A stretch of DNA of 33,155 nucleotides, from the NCBI GenBank assembly GCA_028277105.1, contig JANQHO010000065.1, positions 1 to 33,155 on the forward strand, read 5' to 3'. The notes below the pieces were generated by a model. That model had not been told where the DNA came from. It saw only the letters and a list, made by a program, of their open reading frames with translations, and did no database searches. Position numbers and translations under genes: made by a program. Positions 23,509 through 32,504 of this stretch are shown piece after piece. This DNA is from Owenweeksia sp. (GTDB lineage: Bacteria; Bacteroidota; Bacteroidia; Flavobacteriales; Schleiferiaceae). Position 1 is the stretch's first letter, and every line of letters starts with the position of its first letter.

Positions 23509-23769
23509 TATCCTTCGATACAATGCTTCTCATCACTCAGGATAACCTTAAGCATATTATCCATTCCATCCCATCCCATCCGGAATGATCCGGCATCTGT
23601 AACTGGAGATCGTAGCTATTCTGCTGCGATGATGGTTAACGTTCAACAAAAAAACATTTATGCCGGGCGGAGACCCGGCATCTCAAATTTATAGCAGCGG
23701 TAATGAGATCGCGGCTCTACCTGTTCGGTAGACAAGCCTGCCTGCGGAAGGCAGGTCTCTGGCCGCGAT
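23509..23769. repeat. REP-like palindromic repeat cluster, right of the metal-uptake block
   Basis: 23509-23548 (TCCTTCGATACA ... CTCAGGATAACC) matches 17143-17196 in reverse orientation. 23660-23681 is ATGCCGGG, 6-base loop, CCCGGCAT. 23708-23769 has outer arms ATCGCGGC and GCCGCGAT enclosing two further hairpins: TCTACC-5-GGTAGA (23716-23732) and CCTGCC-7-GGCAGG (23737-23755). This gives a branched, cloverleaf-like structure. No gene is seen in 23484-23808. Confidence 0.7.
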
Positions 23770-23808
23770 GTGAACTTCAAACAACGAACCCCAAACCTCA
23801 AACCAAAG

Positions 23809-24792
23809 CTAATCCATCTTCTCGGCCAGGCGGGCTATTACCTTTCTAGGGTTGCGCTTTTTGTAAAGGATCTTATAAGCAGCATGGGCTATAGGCATTT
23901 TTATATCGTGGGCCTTGCGCACCTCGCGGATGAGGCTGGCCGCGTAATAGCCTTCAGCTATCATATTCATTTCCAGCATAGCAGAACGGATAGTATAACC
24001 TTTACCGATCATATTGCCGAACATGCGGTTTCGGCTGAACTGGGAATAGGCCGTAACTAAAAGATCTCCCAGGTAAGCCGAATCACTGATATCTCTTTTA
24101 ATGGGATGTACAGCTTTGATAAAGCGTTTCATCTCGCGGATAGCGTTGCTCACCAGTACGGCCTGGAAATTATCGCCATAACCCAGCCCGTGACAGATAC
24201 CGGCTACCAGGGCATAAATGTTTTTCAGCACGGCAGCATACTCGGTACCGTATATGTCGTCTGAAATATTGGTTTTGATGTAATCGTTTGACAGTTTCTC
24301 TCCAACCAACGCAGCGTTTTGTGTATTAATGCTAGCTACGGTAAGGTATGACAATCGTTCCAGAGCCACTTCTTCGGCATGGCATGGCCCGGTGATCACC
24401 CCGATTTGCTCCAGGGGAACCTGGTATTTCTCGTTGAAAAACTCCCCTACAATTAGGTTCTCATCGGGCACTATCCCCTTGATAGCACTAAATATTACCT
24501 TGTCATGGAGTGGAATTTTCAGTTGGCTGAGAACGTCTTTCAGGAAAGCCGAGGGAACGGCAAAAATGAGGCAATCCGCTTCCTCAGCGATGTGGTCGAG
24601 ATCGGTAGAGATATCGATCTTTTCGGTCATCAGTTCTACCGAACTGAGGTAATGGGGGTTGTTGTGGAACCTTTTGATGTAGAGCACATTTTCTTCATTG
24701 CGCATCCACCAGCCCACATAATCGTTTTTTTCCGTGAGGATCTTAACGATAGCGGTAGCCCAGCTGCCCCCTCCTATTACCGCGATCTTCAT
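23809..24792 (-). CDS. gpsA: Glycerol-3-phosphate dehydrogenase [NAD(P)+]
   Basis: This 327-residue cytosolic enzyme reduces dihydroxyacetone phosphate to sn-glycerol-3-phosphate, the backbone for phospholipids. The N-terminal Rossmann motif is GGGSWATAI (8-16). Further conserved stretches are FAVPSAFL, IKGI (catalytic-domain entry), GPCHAEEVA, the catalytic Lys in EYAAVLKNIYALVAGI and the GDLLVTAYSQFSRNRMFG region. Family proteins more often read GGGSWGTA and GPSHAEEV; both changes are common in Bacteroidota. The start is the ATG at 24792. It follows the M28 peptidase gene by 25 bp on the same strand and is probably co-transcribed with it. Confidence 0.97.
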   Translation of the reverse strand: MKIAVIGGGSWATAIVKILTEKNDYVGWWMRNEENVLYIKRFHNNPHYLSSVELMTEKIDISTDLDHIAEEADCLIFAVPSAFLKDVLSQLKIPLHDKVIFSAIKGIVPDENLIVGEFFNEKYQVPLEQIGVITGPCHAEEVALERLSYLTVASINTQNAALVGEKLSNDYIKTNISDDIYGTEYAAVLKNIYALVAGICHGLGYGDNFQAVLVSNAIREMKRFIKAVHPIKRDISDSAYLGDLLVTAYSQFSRNRMFGNMIGKGYTIRSAMLEMNMIAEGYYAASLIREVRKAHDIKMPIAHAAYKILYKKRNPRKVIARLAEKMD

Positions 24793-24817
24793 ATTGTTTA
24801 TTTTTAGTGCGTGAGAT

Positions 24818-26494
24818 TCAAAACTTCACTTTAGCTGTTTTCTTTTTGCCCTTCCTAAGGTACTCTACCGTGGTTTCATCACCTTTTTTGAATTGACCTA
24901 AAGCTTTCATATAGCTCATCATATCCACCACTTTAACCTCTCCCATTTTAGTTACCACATCTCCGGCTTGCATACCGGCTTCAGCGGCCGGTTTGCCTTT
25001 GTTTACCCCGTCTATTTTCATTCCCTCTCCTTCGTACATATAGTCGGGCATTACCCCCAGGGTAACGGAGAAGCGGGGAGTTTCAGATTCTTCGCTTTTG
25101 GTAGGGGTAAATTCCAGCTTCCCGGTTTCTGCGCTCAAAGCAATGATATTCTGCATATAGGAAAGCACCCGGGCTTCTCCTTCAAAATTGATCTTATCGG
25201 CATCATCTGTGGGCTTGTGATAATCGTAATGCGTACCGGTGAAGAAATGCAACACGGGTATGTCTTTGTAATAAAAACTGGTGTGGTCTGAAGGTCCGGT
25301 TCCGCTCTCAGAGGTTTTAATTTTCAGATCGTAGCAGTTGGCCGATTCGGTTATCTCAGGCCATAAAGGTGAAGTACCCACCCCGCTTACAGCCAGCTCA
25401 TCATCTTCCATCCTCCCTATCATATCCATATTCAACATATAGTTTATGGGTGGATGGTCTTGGTTTATCTGATCGACAAAGAAAGCCGAACCCAACAAGC
25501 CTTTTTCTTCCCCGGAAAAAGCAATGAACAGAAAATTGGCAAAGGCGAACTCCTGGCGCCTGGTGGTAATAGCCCGCACCAACTCCATTAAACCGGCCGT
25601 GCCACTGGCGTTATCATCTGCTCCATTGTGTACCTCCGGTTCGCCCTGGTAAAGAGAGGAGGAGTTACCCATTCCGAGGTGGTCGTAATGGGCTCCGATC
25701 ACTATGGTATAGGGGGCCTCGTTATCCAGATAACCGATAATATTGTAGCCCTCAGTGGTCTGCTCTTTCAGTTGCACATTTATATATAAAGCCTGACCAT
25801 CTTCCTGTGCCAGGCTTTGGGCTACCTCCCTATCCTGTATGAATACCACAGGCATCCCTGTGCTTTTTATTTTTTTGAACTCTGGTGACAGGTCGTTGGC
25901 CGTGCCTTCGAGATTTACCAGGGCTACCCCAGCTGCCCCTTTTCCTTTGGCAAGTTTCAGGCGCTCGCCCAGATCGTGGTATTTTAAATATTGAGAATGA
26001 GGGTGAACCCCGTCTGGCGAAGAGATATCCATTAATACTATTTTACCTTCAACTTCCTTACCGGCATAGTCGTTGCGATCCAGTTCCGGTGCTTCAATCC
26101 CGTAACCCACAAATACCGTTGCGCCTTTTGCCCCTTGGTTAGCGCTGTATTTAACCGGAAAAAAAGCCTCAGGCATTTTAAGTTGGTTACCGTTGACGAG
26201 TAAAATGTTTTCGTCATCTGCCTTTACAGCCAGGGGAATGTCAAACTCCTGCAGGTAGCGTTTGCCATACACCGATTCCAGGCGGGCTTCAACAAAAATA
26301 TTCAGAATATACTCCATGGCCATGTGAGCCCCTGCCGTTCCGGGCTCACGGCCAGCTAGTTCATCGGAGGCCAGGTAACCGATATCAGTCTCCAATCGTT
26401 CTTCAATCCCGGGCAGTGGTTCCAGGCAGGGTTGCGCATAAGCCGAGAGCAGGGAAATGAGTATGACAGATAGAAAAGAAAGGATTTGCTTCAC
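24818..26494 (-). CDS. Secreted M28 family metallopeptidase with PA and PDZ domains
   Basis: This protein of about 558 residues has a signal peptide (KQILSFLSVILISLLSAYAQ), an M28 zinc aminopeptidase domain interrupted by a protease-associated insert, and a C-terminal PDZ domain (GVMPDYMYEGEGMKIDGV, AGMQAGDVVTKM). Metal-site motifs are IGAHYDHLGM, NGADDNASGTAG, FSGEEKGLLGS, NMDMIGRM and GTHYDYHKPTDD. It should trim peptides in the periplasm or outside. The start is uncertain. ATG 26530 and TTG 26566 lie upstream of a perfect -7 element (26523-26516), so a transcript from there cannot include them. GTG at 26494 gives a textbook signal peptide and is preferred. A longer start remains possible if another promoter is used. 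Confidence 0.9.
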   Translation of the reverse strand: MKQILSFLSVILISLLSAYAQPCLEPLPGIEERLETDIGYLASDELAGREPGTAGAHMAMEYILNIFVEARLESVYGKRYLQEFDIPLAVKADDENILLVNGNQLKMPEAFFPVKYSANQGAKGATVFVGYGIEAPELDRNDYAGKEVEGKIVLMDISSPDGVHPHSQYLKYHDLGERLKLAKGKGAAGVALVNLEGTANDLSPEFKKIKSTGMPVVFIQDREVAQSLAQEDGQALYINVQLKEQTTEGYNIIGYLDNEAPYTIVIGAHYDHLGMGNSSSLYQGEPEVHNGADDNASGTAGLMELVRAITTRRQEFAFANFLFIAFSGEEKGLLGSAFFVDQINQDHPPINYMLNMDMIGRMEDDELAVSGVGTSPLWPEITESANCYDLKIKTSESGTGPSDHTSFYYKDIPVLHFFTGTHYDYHKPTDDADKINFEGEARVLSYMQNIIALSAETGKLEFTPTKSEESETPRFSVTLGVMPDYMYEGEGMKIDGVNKGKPAAEAGMQAGDVVTKMGEVKVVDMMSYMKALGQFKKGDETTVEYLRKGKKKTAKVKF

Positions 26495-26515
26495 TTTTTT
26501 GCTATTTATTTTGGC

Positions 26516-26523
26516 CAAAGATA
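26516..26523 (-). promoter_or_regulatory. Predicted -7 element of the M28 peptidase-gpsA operon
   Basis: On the minus strand this reads TATCTTTG, a full match to TAnnTTTG. It lies 21 bp before the preferred GTG start and inside the longer alternative reading frame, so it bears on start choice. No -33 TTG is evident. Confidence 0.5.
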
Positions 26524-26604
26524 AGAACATGAGGCGGTAAGCGTTTCTTGATTTTACAGTTAACAACTCTTTTTAGCCAGGCTTAGCCAACTGCTTATCA
26601 TTTC

Positions 26605-26612
26605 TAATTTTG
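26605..26612 (+). promoter_or_regulatory. Predicted -7 element of the flippase operon
   Basis: TAATTTTG matches TAnnTTTG and lies 17 bp before the TTG start at 26630. It is divergent from the peptidase promoter about 90 bp away. Confidence 0.45.
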
Positions 26613-26629
26613 TTGAAACTACATTCCAA

Positions 26630-28099
26630 TTGTCGTCTCTTAAAAACTTAGCATCTCAAACGGCCGTTTACGGTTTGAGCAGCATTTTGGGCCGCACCCT
26701 CAATTTTCTGCTGGTACCCATTCACACTCGGGTCTTGGGACGGGAGGCCTACGGCATCAATACGGATCTGTACACTTACATCGCCTTTTTGATGATCGTG
26801 CTGACTTTTGGTATGGAAACGGCTTTTTTCCGTTTTGCCCACAAAAAAGGAGCCGACCAAAACAGGGTATTCACTACCGCTTTTGTGTTTATCGCTTCAC
26901 TCAGTTCTTTGTTCCTTCTGCTGATGACCTTGAATTTCAATTCACTTACAATGGCTTTGCGATACGAGGATCTGCCTTACCTTCTTTGGATAACGCTTGG
27001 CATCTTATTACTGGATGTATGGGCTGCCCTGCCTTTTGCCCGGCTCAGGGCTCAGAACAGGGCCAAGCGTTTTGCTCTGGTGCGTTTATCCCAAATAGGC
27101 CTTACCGTCCTGCTTAATCTCTTTGTCTTCCTGGCTTTACCCCTGCTCCACCGGCAGGGTTTGCTGGATATGCTTCCCCCTGCTGCAGAAAACCCCAACG
27201 GAGTTACTTATATCTTCATTATTAATCTGATTGCCAGCAGTTTTATGATAATGCTTTTATTGCCCCAGTTACGTTCCGTAAGCTTTCAGCTGCTAGACCG
27301 TAAACTATTAAGGCAGATGCTGGTATACAGTTCACCCCTGGTGCTGGCCGGCTTAGCTGGAACAGTTAACGAAATGCTGGATCGCCAGATGATAAAATAC
27401 CTGCTGCCCAAAGAGACCTCTATGCAGGAACTAGGCGTATATGGAGCAGTTTATAAGATATCAATTTTTATGACCCTTTTCATCCAGGCTTTCCGCTATG
27501 CTGCAGAACCCTTCTTTTTTCAATCGGCTGAAAAAGACAATTCCCGTGAAATATATGCCCGGGTATTGAAGTACTTCGTTTTTGCCATGGGTTTTATCCT
27601 TTTTGGCATTGTAGCCTTTATCGATGTGGTAAAGCATTTTATTGGTGAAGAATTTCAGTATGGGATTTTCATCGTTCCTATTTTGCTTTTAGCCAATTTG
27701 TTTTTAGGCATACAAGTCAATCTATCTATTTGGTATAAAGTATCTGACAAAACCCTGGCTGGAGCTTTAATCAGCTCAAGCGGGGCGATAATTACCATTG
27801 TGCTCAATCTTATTTTGATCCCTAAAATGGGCTTTACAGGGGCTGCCTGGACTACTTTGATCTGTTACGTCAGTCTTAGCCTGATCACCTATGTTTCCGG
27901 GCAAATCATATATCCTATTCCCTACGAAACGGCTAAAATCCTTATTTATATACTGCTGGCTACCGGTTTTGCTACTTTATCATTCCTGCAATTCCGCGAG
28001 ATGGTGTTACCCAATATTGTATTGGGGGCGTTACTGATAAGCAGCATCTATTTATTAGATCAAAAAAATATCCAGCTCCTAATTTCACGTTTTCGCTGA
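26630..28099 (+). CDS. Oligosaccharide flippase family protein (MOP superfamily)
   Basis: This 489-residue integral membrane protein has about 14 hydrophobic segments. The N-terminus SSLKNLASQTAVYGLSSILG, then LLVPIHTRVLGREAYGI, is typical of Wzx/RfbX-like polysaccharide flippases, which move lipid-linked glycans across the inner membrane. The start is a TTG, because the homology-typical N-terminus begins there and no ATG is available nearby. Its stop overlaps the next ATG by one base (TGATG). No glycosyltransferases are adjacent, so the glycan is unknown. Confidence 0.88.
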   Translation: MSSLKNLASQTAVYGLSSILGRTLNFLLVPIHTRVLGREAYGINTDLYTYIAFLMIVLTFGMETAFFRFAHKKGADQNRVFTTAFVFIASLSSLFLLLMTLNFNSLTMALRYEDLPYLLWITLGILLLDVWAALPFARLRAQNRAKRFALVRLSQIGLTVLLNLFVFLALPLLHRQGLLDMLPPAAENPNGVTYIFIINLIASSFMIMLLLPQLRSVSFQLLDRKLLRQMLVYSSPLVLAGLAGTVNEMLDRQMIKYLLPKETSMQELGVYGAVYKISIFMTLFIQAFRYAAEPFFFQSAEKDNSREIYARVLKYFVFAMGFILFGIVAFIDVVKHFIGEEFQYGIFIVPILLLANLFLGIQVNLSIWYKVSDKTLAGALISSSGAIITIVLNLILIPKMGFTGAAWTTLICYVSLSLITYVSGQIIYPIPYETAKILIYILLATGFATLSFLQFREMVLPNIVLGALLISSIYLLDQKNIQLLISRFR

Positions 28100-29727
28100 T
28101 GCCATTTTTGTTTTTTTACAGTCCCGATCCCACAATTCAAAAGAAGCTGGTCAAATCAGTCACTGGTGAATACTATTCTTCAGAATTTACTGAAGGCCAA
28201 TTATTTATTAGAAAAGACCGTCACGATTTTCATTATCAAAAACACCTCAACAACGAATCTATTTTTGTTGAGGGTCCGGTTTTTAAAGGCCAGTTAGCAT
28301 TGCCTTTTTCAATGAATGCCTTAAAAGAGTGGAGCGGAGAGTTCAGCGGAGTATACTGTTCTGAGGAGAAGTTGTATTTTTTTACCAATCCGCTCGGTTC
28401 AGGTAAGCTTTTTTACTTTCATGAGAAACACACCCTGATCGTTTCTTCCTCTCTAAAAGAATTACAACATTATGCTCAGCTGGCAGGTTTCCGCTTAAAC
28501 CTCAGGGAAGAAGCCCTCTGGAGCCTTTTGAGCTATGGCTATTTACCGGAAAACCTCACTGTTTTGGAAGAGGTGTACCGGATACGGCCCGGTGAATATA
28601 TAAATTGGAACGAAGGATGCTTAAGCAAAGCCTTTTATCATCGCTTTACCGCTGAAAAAGAATATAGCGCTACTGAAGCGGTATGGATAAACAGGCTTGA
28701 AGCGGCCTTCCGGGAGGCATTTTTGAGGATACGAAACCGGGATACAGCTGAACAGAATGCCCTTACTTTGAGCGGAGGGCTGGATTCGAGAATGGTTTTG
28801 GGGCAATTTATAGCCCAGGGTGAAAAACGCCCCGCGGTGTATTGTATGTCTCAAACCGCTTATGACGACCACCTCATTTCCCGTAAAATAGCCAAAGATC
28901 TGCAGCTCGATTACCATTTTACCTCTTTAGACGGAGGGGATCATCTCAAAAACATTGAGGGGAATATATTGCTTAGCGATGGTTTGGTCACTTATTCCAG
29001 CACTGCCCATTTCCTGAAATTGTTGAAAGAAAACTCTTTCAGCCAGCCGTTGCTCTATAGCGGGCTTATTGGCGATGCCATACTGGGGGGATTTAACACT
29101 TCCCGGGAAGAGAACCCGCCCGATCTCAAGGCTGGGGCTTATTCTACATTTTTCTTGAACGAAACCGAAGAAATGCTACGCCCTTACCGGGAAGACTATC
29201 AAACAGAAGAAGATTTCAAGCTGTACTCACGCATCAGCAACGGTATTATGAATGGCGCCTGGACAGCCCAACCTTTTACTACTCTGGTTTCGCCTTTTAT
29301 GGATACGGATTTTATCAACCTATGTCTGAGTATCCCTGCTAAACTGAAGTTCAGGCAGCAGTTATATCTCCGTTGGCTGGAAGAAGAACACTCCTGGATG
29401 ACCCGTTACCCCTGGGAAACTATCCATGACTATCCCAGAAGAGGCAATTTTCTCAAAGCACGGTTGAAAAACAAGATCCGCTCATTGTGGTATTTACGGG
29501 TTGTCGGATCCGATCTGAAGCTCAGTATGAACCCCTATCTGCATTGGGAAAAGACCAACCCTTCTGTAATGACAGAATTAAAAAAGTATCTGCTTCAGAA
29601 TATTGATCGTGTGAAAGATAACGGACTTGCTGAGGCCGTTACCCGGTTATTTTACTCGGGAAATCTGTTTGAAAAAACCCTGGCTGTTAACCTGTTAGCC
29701 ACTGTAAAAATTTACGGACAAAAATGA
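28099..29727 (+). CDS. Asparagine synthase-like protein without the glutaminase Cys
   Basis: This 542-residue protein resembles asparagine synthase B. A degenerate N-terminal Ntn-type domain (about 1-180, with TNPLGSGKLFY and RPGEYINW) is followed by an ATP-pyrophosphatase synthetase domain: PP-loop SGGLDS at 225-230, and GLIGDAILGGF, matching the second conserved site. The N-terminus is MPFLFFY, so the essential Cys2 of glutamine-dependent enzymes is absent and glutamine cannot supply ammonia in the usual way. Related proteins in surface-glycan loci may form an amide or peptide-like bond on a sugar or lipid; the substrate is unknown. It overlaps flippase genes at both ends (TGATG, ATGA), showing one translational unit. 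Confidence 0.85.
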   Translation: MPFLFFYSPDPTIQKKLVKSVTGEYYSSEFTEGQLFIRKDRHDFHYQKHLNNESIFVEGPVFKGQLALPFSMNALKEWSGEFSGVYCSEEKLYFFTNPLGSGKLFYFHEKHTLIVSSSLKELQHYAQLAGFRLNLREEALWSLLSYGYLPENLTVLEEVYRIRPGEYINWNEGCLSKAFYHRFTAEKEYSATEAVWINRLEAAFREAFLRIRNRDTAEQNALTLSGGLDSRMVLGQFIAQGEKRPAVYCMSQTAYDDHLISRKIAKDLQLDYHFTSLDGGDHLKNIEGNILLSDGLVTYSSTAHFLKLLKENSFSQPLLYSGLIGDAILGGFNTSREENPPDLKAGAYSTFFLNETEEMLRPYREDYQTEEDFKLYSRISNGIMNGAWTAQPFTTLVSPFMDTDFINLCLSIPAKLKFRQQLYLRWLEEEHSWMTRYPWETIHDYPRRGNFLKARLKNKIRSLWYLRVVGSDLKLSMNPYLHWEKTNPSVMTELKKYLLQNIDRVKDNGLAEAVTRLFYSGNLFEKTLAVNLLATVKIYGQK

Positions 29728-31007
29728 AATTCCCGCTTCCTGCAAACATGAAAAGCTTTTTTAAACTGGGTGGGAACCACATCTTTGTGGCCAATGTTTT
29801 TTCCAAACTGTTGAGCTTCACCTGTTCTGTGGCAGCTATACGCCTCTTGACAACCGAAAGCTACGGAGCTATTACTTATGCTCTTTCCTTAATTCTCTTT
29901 TTACGGCCTTTTATGGGTGGAGGAGCGCATTTTGGCATTTTGCGGTTTGGCCCTCTCCAAAAAGATAACAGTTATAAGAATTTTCTTTACAAAGCCACAC
30001 TTTTAAGAGGTAGTCTGTTCAATACCATAATATTAACTATTCCTGTACTGCTGCTTTTATTGCCGATATTTGATATTGAAGAAAGCCGTATCTATACTGT
30101 AATACTCGGTTTACATTTGCTGTTCCTCTTTCCTTTGGAAATGATCAAATCCCATTTCAGGGTTTTAATGAAAAACCGCACCTATGCTTACATTGACGTG
30201 GTTTATTATACTGTTCAGTTAATGCTTATCCTATCCCTTGTTCCTCTCTTCAGAGGTTGGGGTTATATTGCTGCCTTGATCTTTTCTCCTCTGGTTATTT
30301 TCATTTTATATACTTCACTCTTTACTTCAAATAAAAATTTTATTATAACTGCTTATCAGATTGATAATAGAGAATTCTGGAGTTACAGCACTAAAGTTAG
30401 TTTTGGCTCCAGTGCAGGCCAGTTGCTCTATGTGCTAGACTTTTTTCTGATCGGTCTTATCCTGTCTAATTCTCAAGAGTTGGCCGGTTACCGTTCAGCT
30501 ACCATTATTCCGATGAGTTTGTTGTTTATCCCGCTTTCTTATATCACTACCTATTATGTCACTATCTCTGCCAAATCAAAAGACCGGGCTTTTTTGCAAA
30601 AATTTGTTTCTACTTATTGGAAAATATTCATTCCGGTGACTTTGGCCGTTGTAAGCCTGCTGTTTTTGGAGGCTCTCTTCATTATGCGGCTGTTTTTTGG
30701 AGAAGAATACGAAGGTTTTTATATGGCTTTCAGGATTTTAGCAGTTGGTATTGGAGGTGCTTTCCTGTTCAGGATACCTTTTGGTAATTTGCTTATGGGT
30801 GTAGGCTTAGCGGGAAAAAACCTGCAGGTCTCTATCTTTACCCTGGTTATTAATTTATTGCTGAATCTTTTACTGATACCAGAATTTGGGATAAATGGGG
30901 CTGCCTGGGCGACTACCGCCAGCATCTGGTTTTCCGGTTTTCTGGCTTTGCTTTACTATAAATTATATCTAAATCGACTTCCTAATGACAGAAATACCCA
31001 TCATTAA
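29724..31007 (+). CDS. Second polysaccharide flippase-like membrane protein
   Basis: This 427-residue protein has about 12-14 hydrophobic segments, of the MOP superfamily but clearly different in sequence from the flippase at 26630. [21 protein letters not shown] and [12 protein letters not shown] (short parts) are the usual opening of lipopolysaccharide/teichoic-type exporters, and [22 protein letters not shown] is the conserved late helix pair. Its ATG overlaps the stop of the asparagine synthase-like gene, and its last 23 bp overlap the dUTPase start. Two flippases around one modifying enzyme suggest two export steps or two glycans. Confidence 0.86.
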   Translation: MKFPLPANMKSFFKLGGNHIFVANVFSKLLSFTCSVAAIRLLTTESYGAITYALSLILFLRPFMGGGAHFGILRFGPLQKDNSYKNFLYKATLLRGSLFNTIILTIPVLLLLLPIFDIEESRIYTVILGLHLLFLFPLEMIKSHFRVLMKNRTYAYIDVVYYTVQLMLILSLVPLFRGWGYIAALIFSPLVIFILYTSLFTSNKNFIITAYQIDNREFWSYSTKVSFGSSAGQLLYVLDFFLIGLILSNSQELAGYRSATIIPMSLLFIPLSYITTYYVTISAKSKDRAFLQKFVSTYWKIFIPVTLAVVSLLFLEALFIMRLFFGEEYEGFYMAFRILAVGIGGAFLFRIPFGNLLMGVGLAGKNLQVSIFTLVINLLLNLLLIPEFGINGAAWATTASIWFSGFLALLYYKLYLNRLPNDRNTHH

Positions 31008-31422
31008 CCAATCGGGCTTTGATGCTCCTGAATACAAAACCGGTCTCTCTGCCGGTATGGATATAAGGGCCGTTACTGAAGATTCCCTCACTCTTAAACC
31101 ACTGGAAAGAACACTTGTTAAAACAGGGCTTTACATAGCTTTACCCTCCGGCTTTGAAGCTCAGGTAAGGCCTCGCAGCGGCCTGGCCTTAAAACAGGGG
31201 CTTACCGTTCTCAACACTCCTGGTACTATTGATGCCGACTACCGGGGAGAGATTGGAGTAATTGTAGTAAACCTCAGCAATGAGGAAGTTACCATCAATC
31301 ACGGTGACCGTATTGCCCAGTTGGTAATAGCCCGTTATGAGCAGATCAGCTGGCGTGAAACGGATACCCTGGAAGAAACAGAACGCGGTGCGGGAGGCTT
31401 TGGCAGCACCGGTGTATATTAA
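30985..31422 (+). CDS. dut: dUTP diphosphatase
   Basis: This 145-residue enzyme hydrolyses dUTP to dUMP, keeping uracil out of DNA and feeding thymidylate synthesis. All five trimeric-dUTPase motifs are present: AGMDIRA (I), PRSGLALK (II), [11 protein letters not shown] (III), GDRIAQLVI (IV) and [10 protein letters not shown] (V). The start ATG lies 23 bp inside the end of the flippase gene in another frame, so it is translated from the same message. Housekeeping function; its place in a surface-glycan run is probably positional. Confidence 0.98.
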   Translation: MTEIPIINQSGFDAPEYKTGLSAGMDIRAVTEDSLTLKPLERTLVKTGLYIALPSGFEAQVRPRSGLALKQGLTVLNTPGTIDADYRGEIGVIVVNLSNEEVTINHGDRIAQLVIARYEQISWRETDTLEETERGAGGFGSTGVY

Positions 31423-31438
31423 GATTTTCTTAAGAACT

Positions 31439-31467
31439 TTGACATCTGACAGTTCCCGTTAATTTTG
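31439..31467 (+). promoter_or_regulatory. Predicted promoter of the nucleotidyltransferase-TPR genes
   Basis: TTG at 31439-31441, an 18 bp spacer, and TAATTTTG at 31460-31467 match the two-part Bacteroidota consensus. The start codon follows 32 bp later. Just upstream, TTAAGA-TTT-TCTTAA (31419-31433) is a small perfect dyad covering the dut stop codon. Confidence 0.6.
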
Positions 31468-31499
31468 CCTGAGCTTAAATGTAATATAATTCCTAATTC

Positions 31500-32504
31500 A
31501 TGAAAATCATAGTTCCTATGGCTGGTCGTGGCAGCCGCCTAAGACCACATACTTTAACCGTACCCAAACCCCTTATTCCCATAGCCGGTAAGCCCATAGT
31601 GCAGAGGTTGGTAGAAGATATTGTTAAAGTATGTGATCAAAAAGTAGAGGAAATCGCTTTTATTATAGGTGATTTTGGCAAGGAAACGGAACAAAACCTG
31701 ATCAATATTGCCGAAAAACTGGGTGCTAAAGGAAGTATTTATTACCAGGATGTGCCTTTGGGAACCGCCCACGCTATACTTTGCGCCAAGCCTTCGCTGG
31801 AAGGAAATCTGGTAGTGGCTTTTGCCGACACCCTTTTCAGGGCTGACTTTACCCTGAACAGCGAAACAGATGGCGTTATCTGGACAAAGAGAGTAGAAAA
31901 CTCCAGTGCTTTTGGCGTAGTTAAAAAAGACGAACGCGGATATATTACCGATTTCATTGAAAAGCCTACAGAATTTGTATCAGACGAGGCCATTATTGGT
32001 ATTTACTATTTTAAGGACGGGGCTTACCTCAGGGATGAATTACAATATTTAATTGATAACGACATTAGAGATAAAGGCGAATATCAATTGACCAATGCCT
32101 TGGAAAACATGAAGAACAAAGGCAGTAAATTTACCTCAGGCACGGTTAATGAATGGATGGACTGCGGTAATAAAAATGTAACTGTAGAAACCAATGGCAA
32201 GGTTTTGGGTTTTGTGAAAAACGAAGAATCCCTGCTCAGCGACAAAGCAGTGATCGAAAATTCGGAAATAATAGAACCTTGTTTTATTGCTGAAGGAGCG
32301 GTGATCAAAAACTCTAAAATAGGGCCTTTGGTTAGTGTAGGAGCCAATACAGAAATTATTAATAGTACTATAGACAACTCTATCATACAGGAAAGCAGCA
32401 AAGTGATCGGTGCTAAACTCACCAATTCCATGATAGGGAATAAAGCATTGTTGAATGGAGAATTCACATCCGTTAGTATCGGGGATTATTCCGTTATGGA
32501 ATAA
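31500..32504 (+). CDS. Sugar-phosphate nucleotidyltransferase with left-handed beta-helix C-terminus
   Basis: This 334-residue enzyme should join a sugar-1-phosphate to a nucleoside triphosphate, making an activated sugar for surface glycans. The N-terminal motif MAGRGSRLRPHT...PKPLIPIAGKP is the nucleotide-binding loop and Lys of the RmlA/GlmU-type family. GTAHAI, FADTLF and IEKP follow at the expected spacing. From about 235 onward, imperfect hexapeptide repeats (EPCFIAEGAVIKNSKIG) predict a beta-helix, which is unlike plain RmlA and more like the archaeal-type or GlmU-type enzymes. No acetyltransferase active site is evident. The sugar and nucleotide cannot be told from sequence alone. Confidence 0.88.
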   Translation: MKIIVPMAGRGSRLRPHTLTVPKPLIPIAGKPIVQRLVEDIVKVCDQKVEEIAFIIGDFGKETEQNLINIAEKLGAKGSIYYQDVPLGTAHAILCAKPSLEGNLVVAFADTLFRADFTLNSETDGVIWTKRVENSSAFGVVKKDERGYITDFIEKPTEFVSDEAIIGIYYFKDGAYLRDELQYLIDNDIRDKGEYQLTNALENMKNKGSKFTSGTVNEWMDCGNKNVTVETNGKVLGFVKNEESLLSDKAVIENSEIIEPCFIAEGAVIKNSKIGPLVSVGANTEIINSTIDNSIIQESSKVIGAKLTNSMIGNKALLNGEFTSVSIGDYSVME

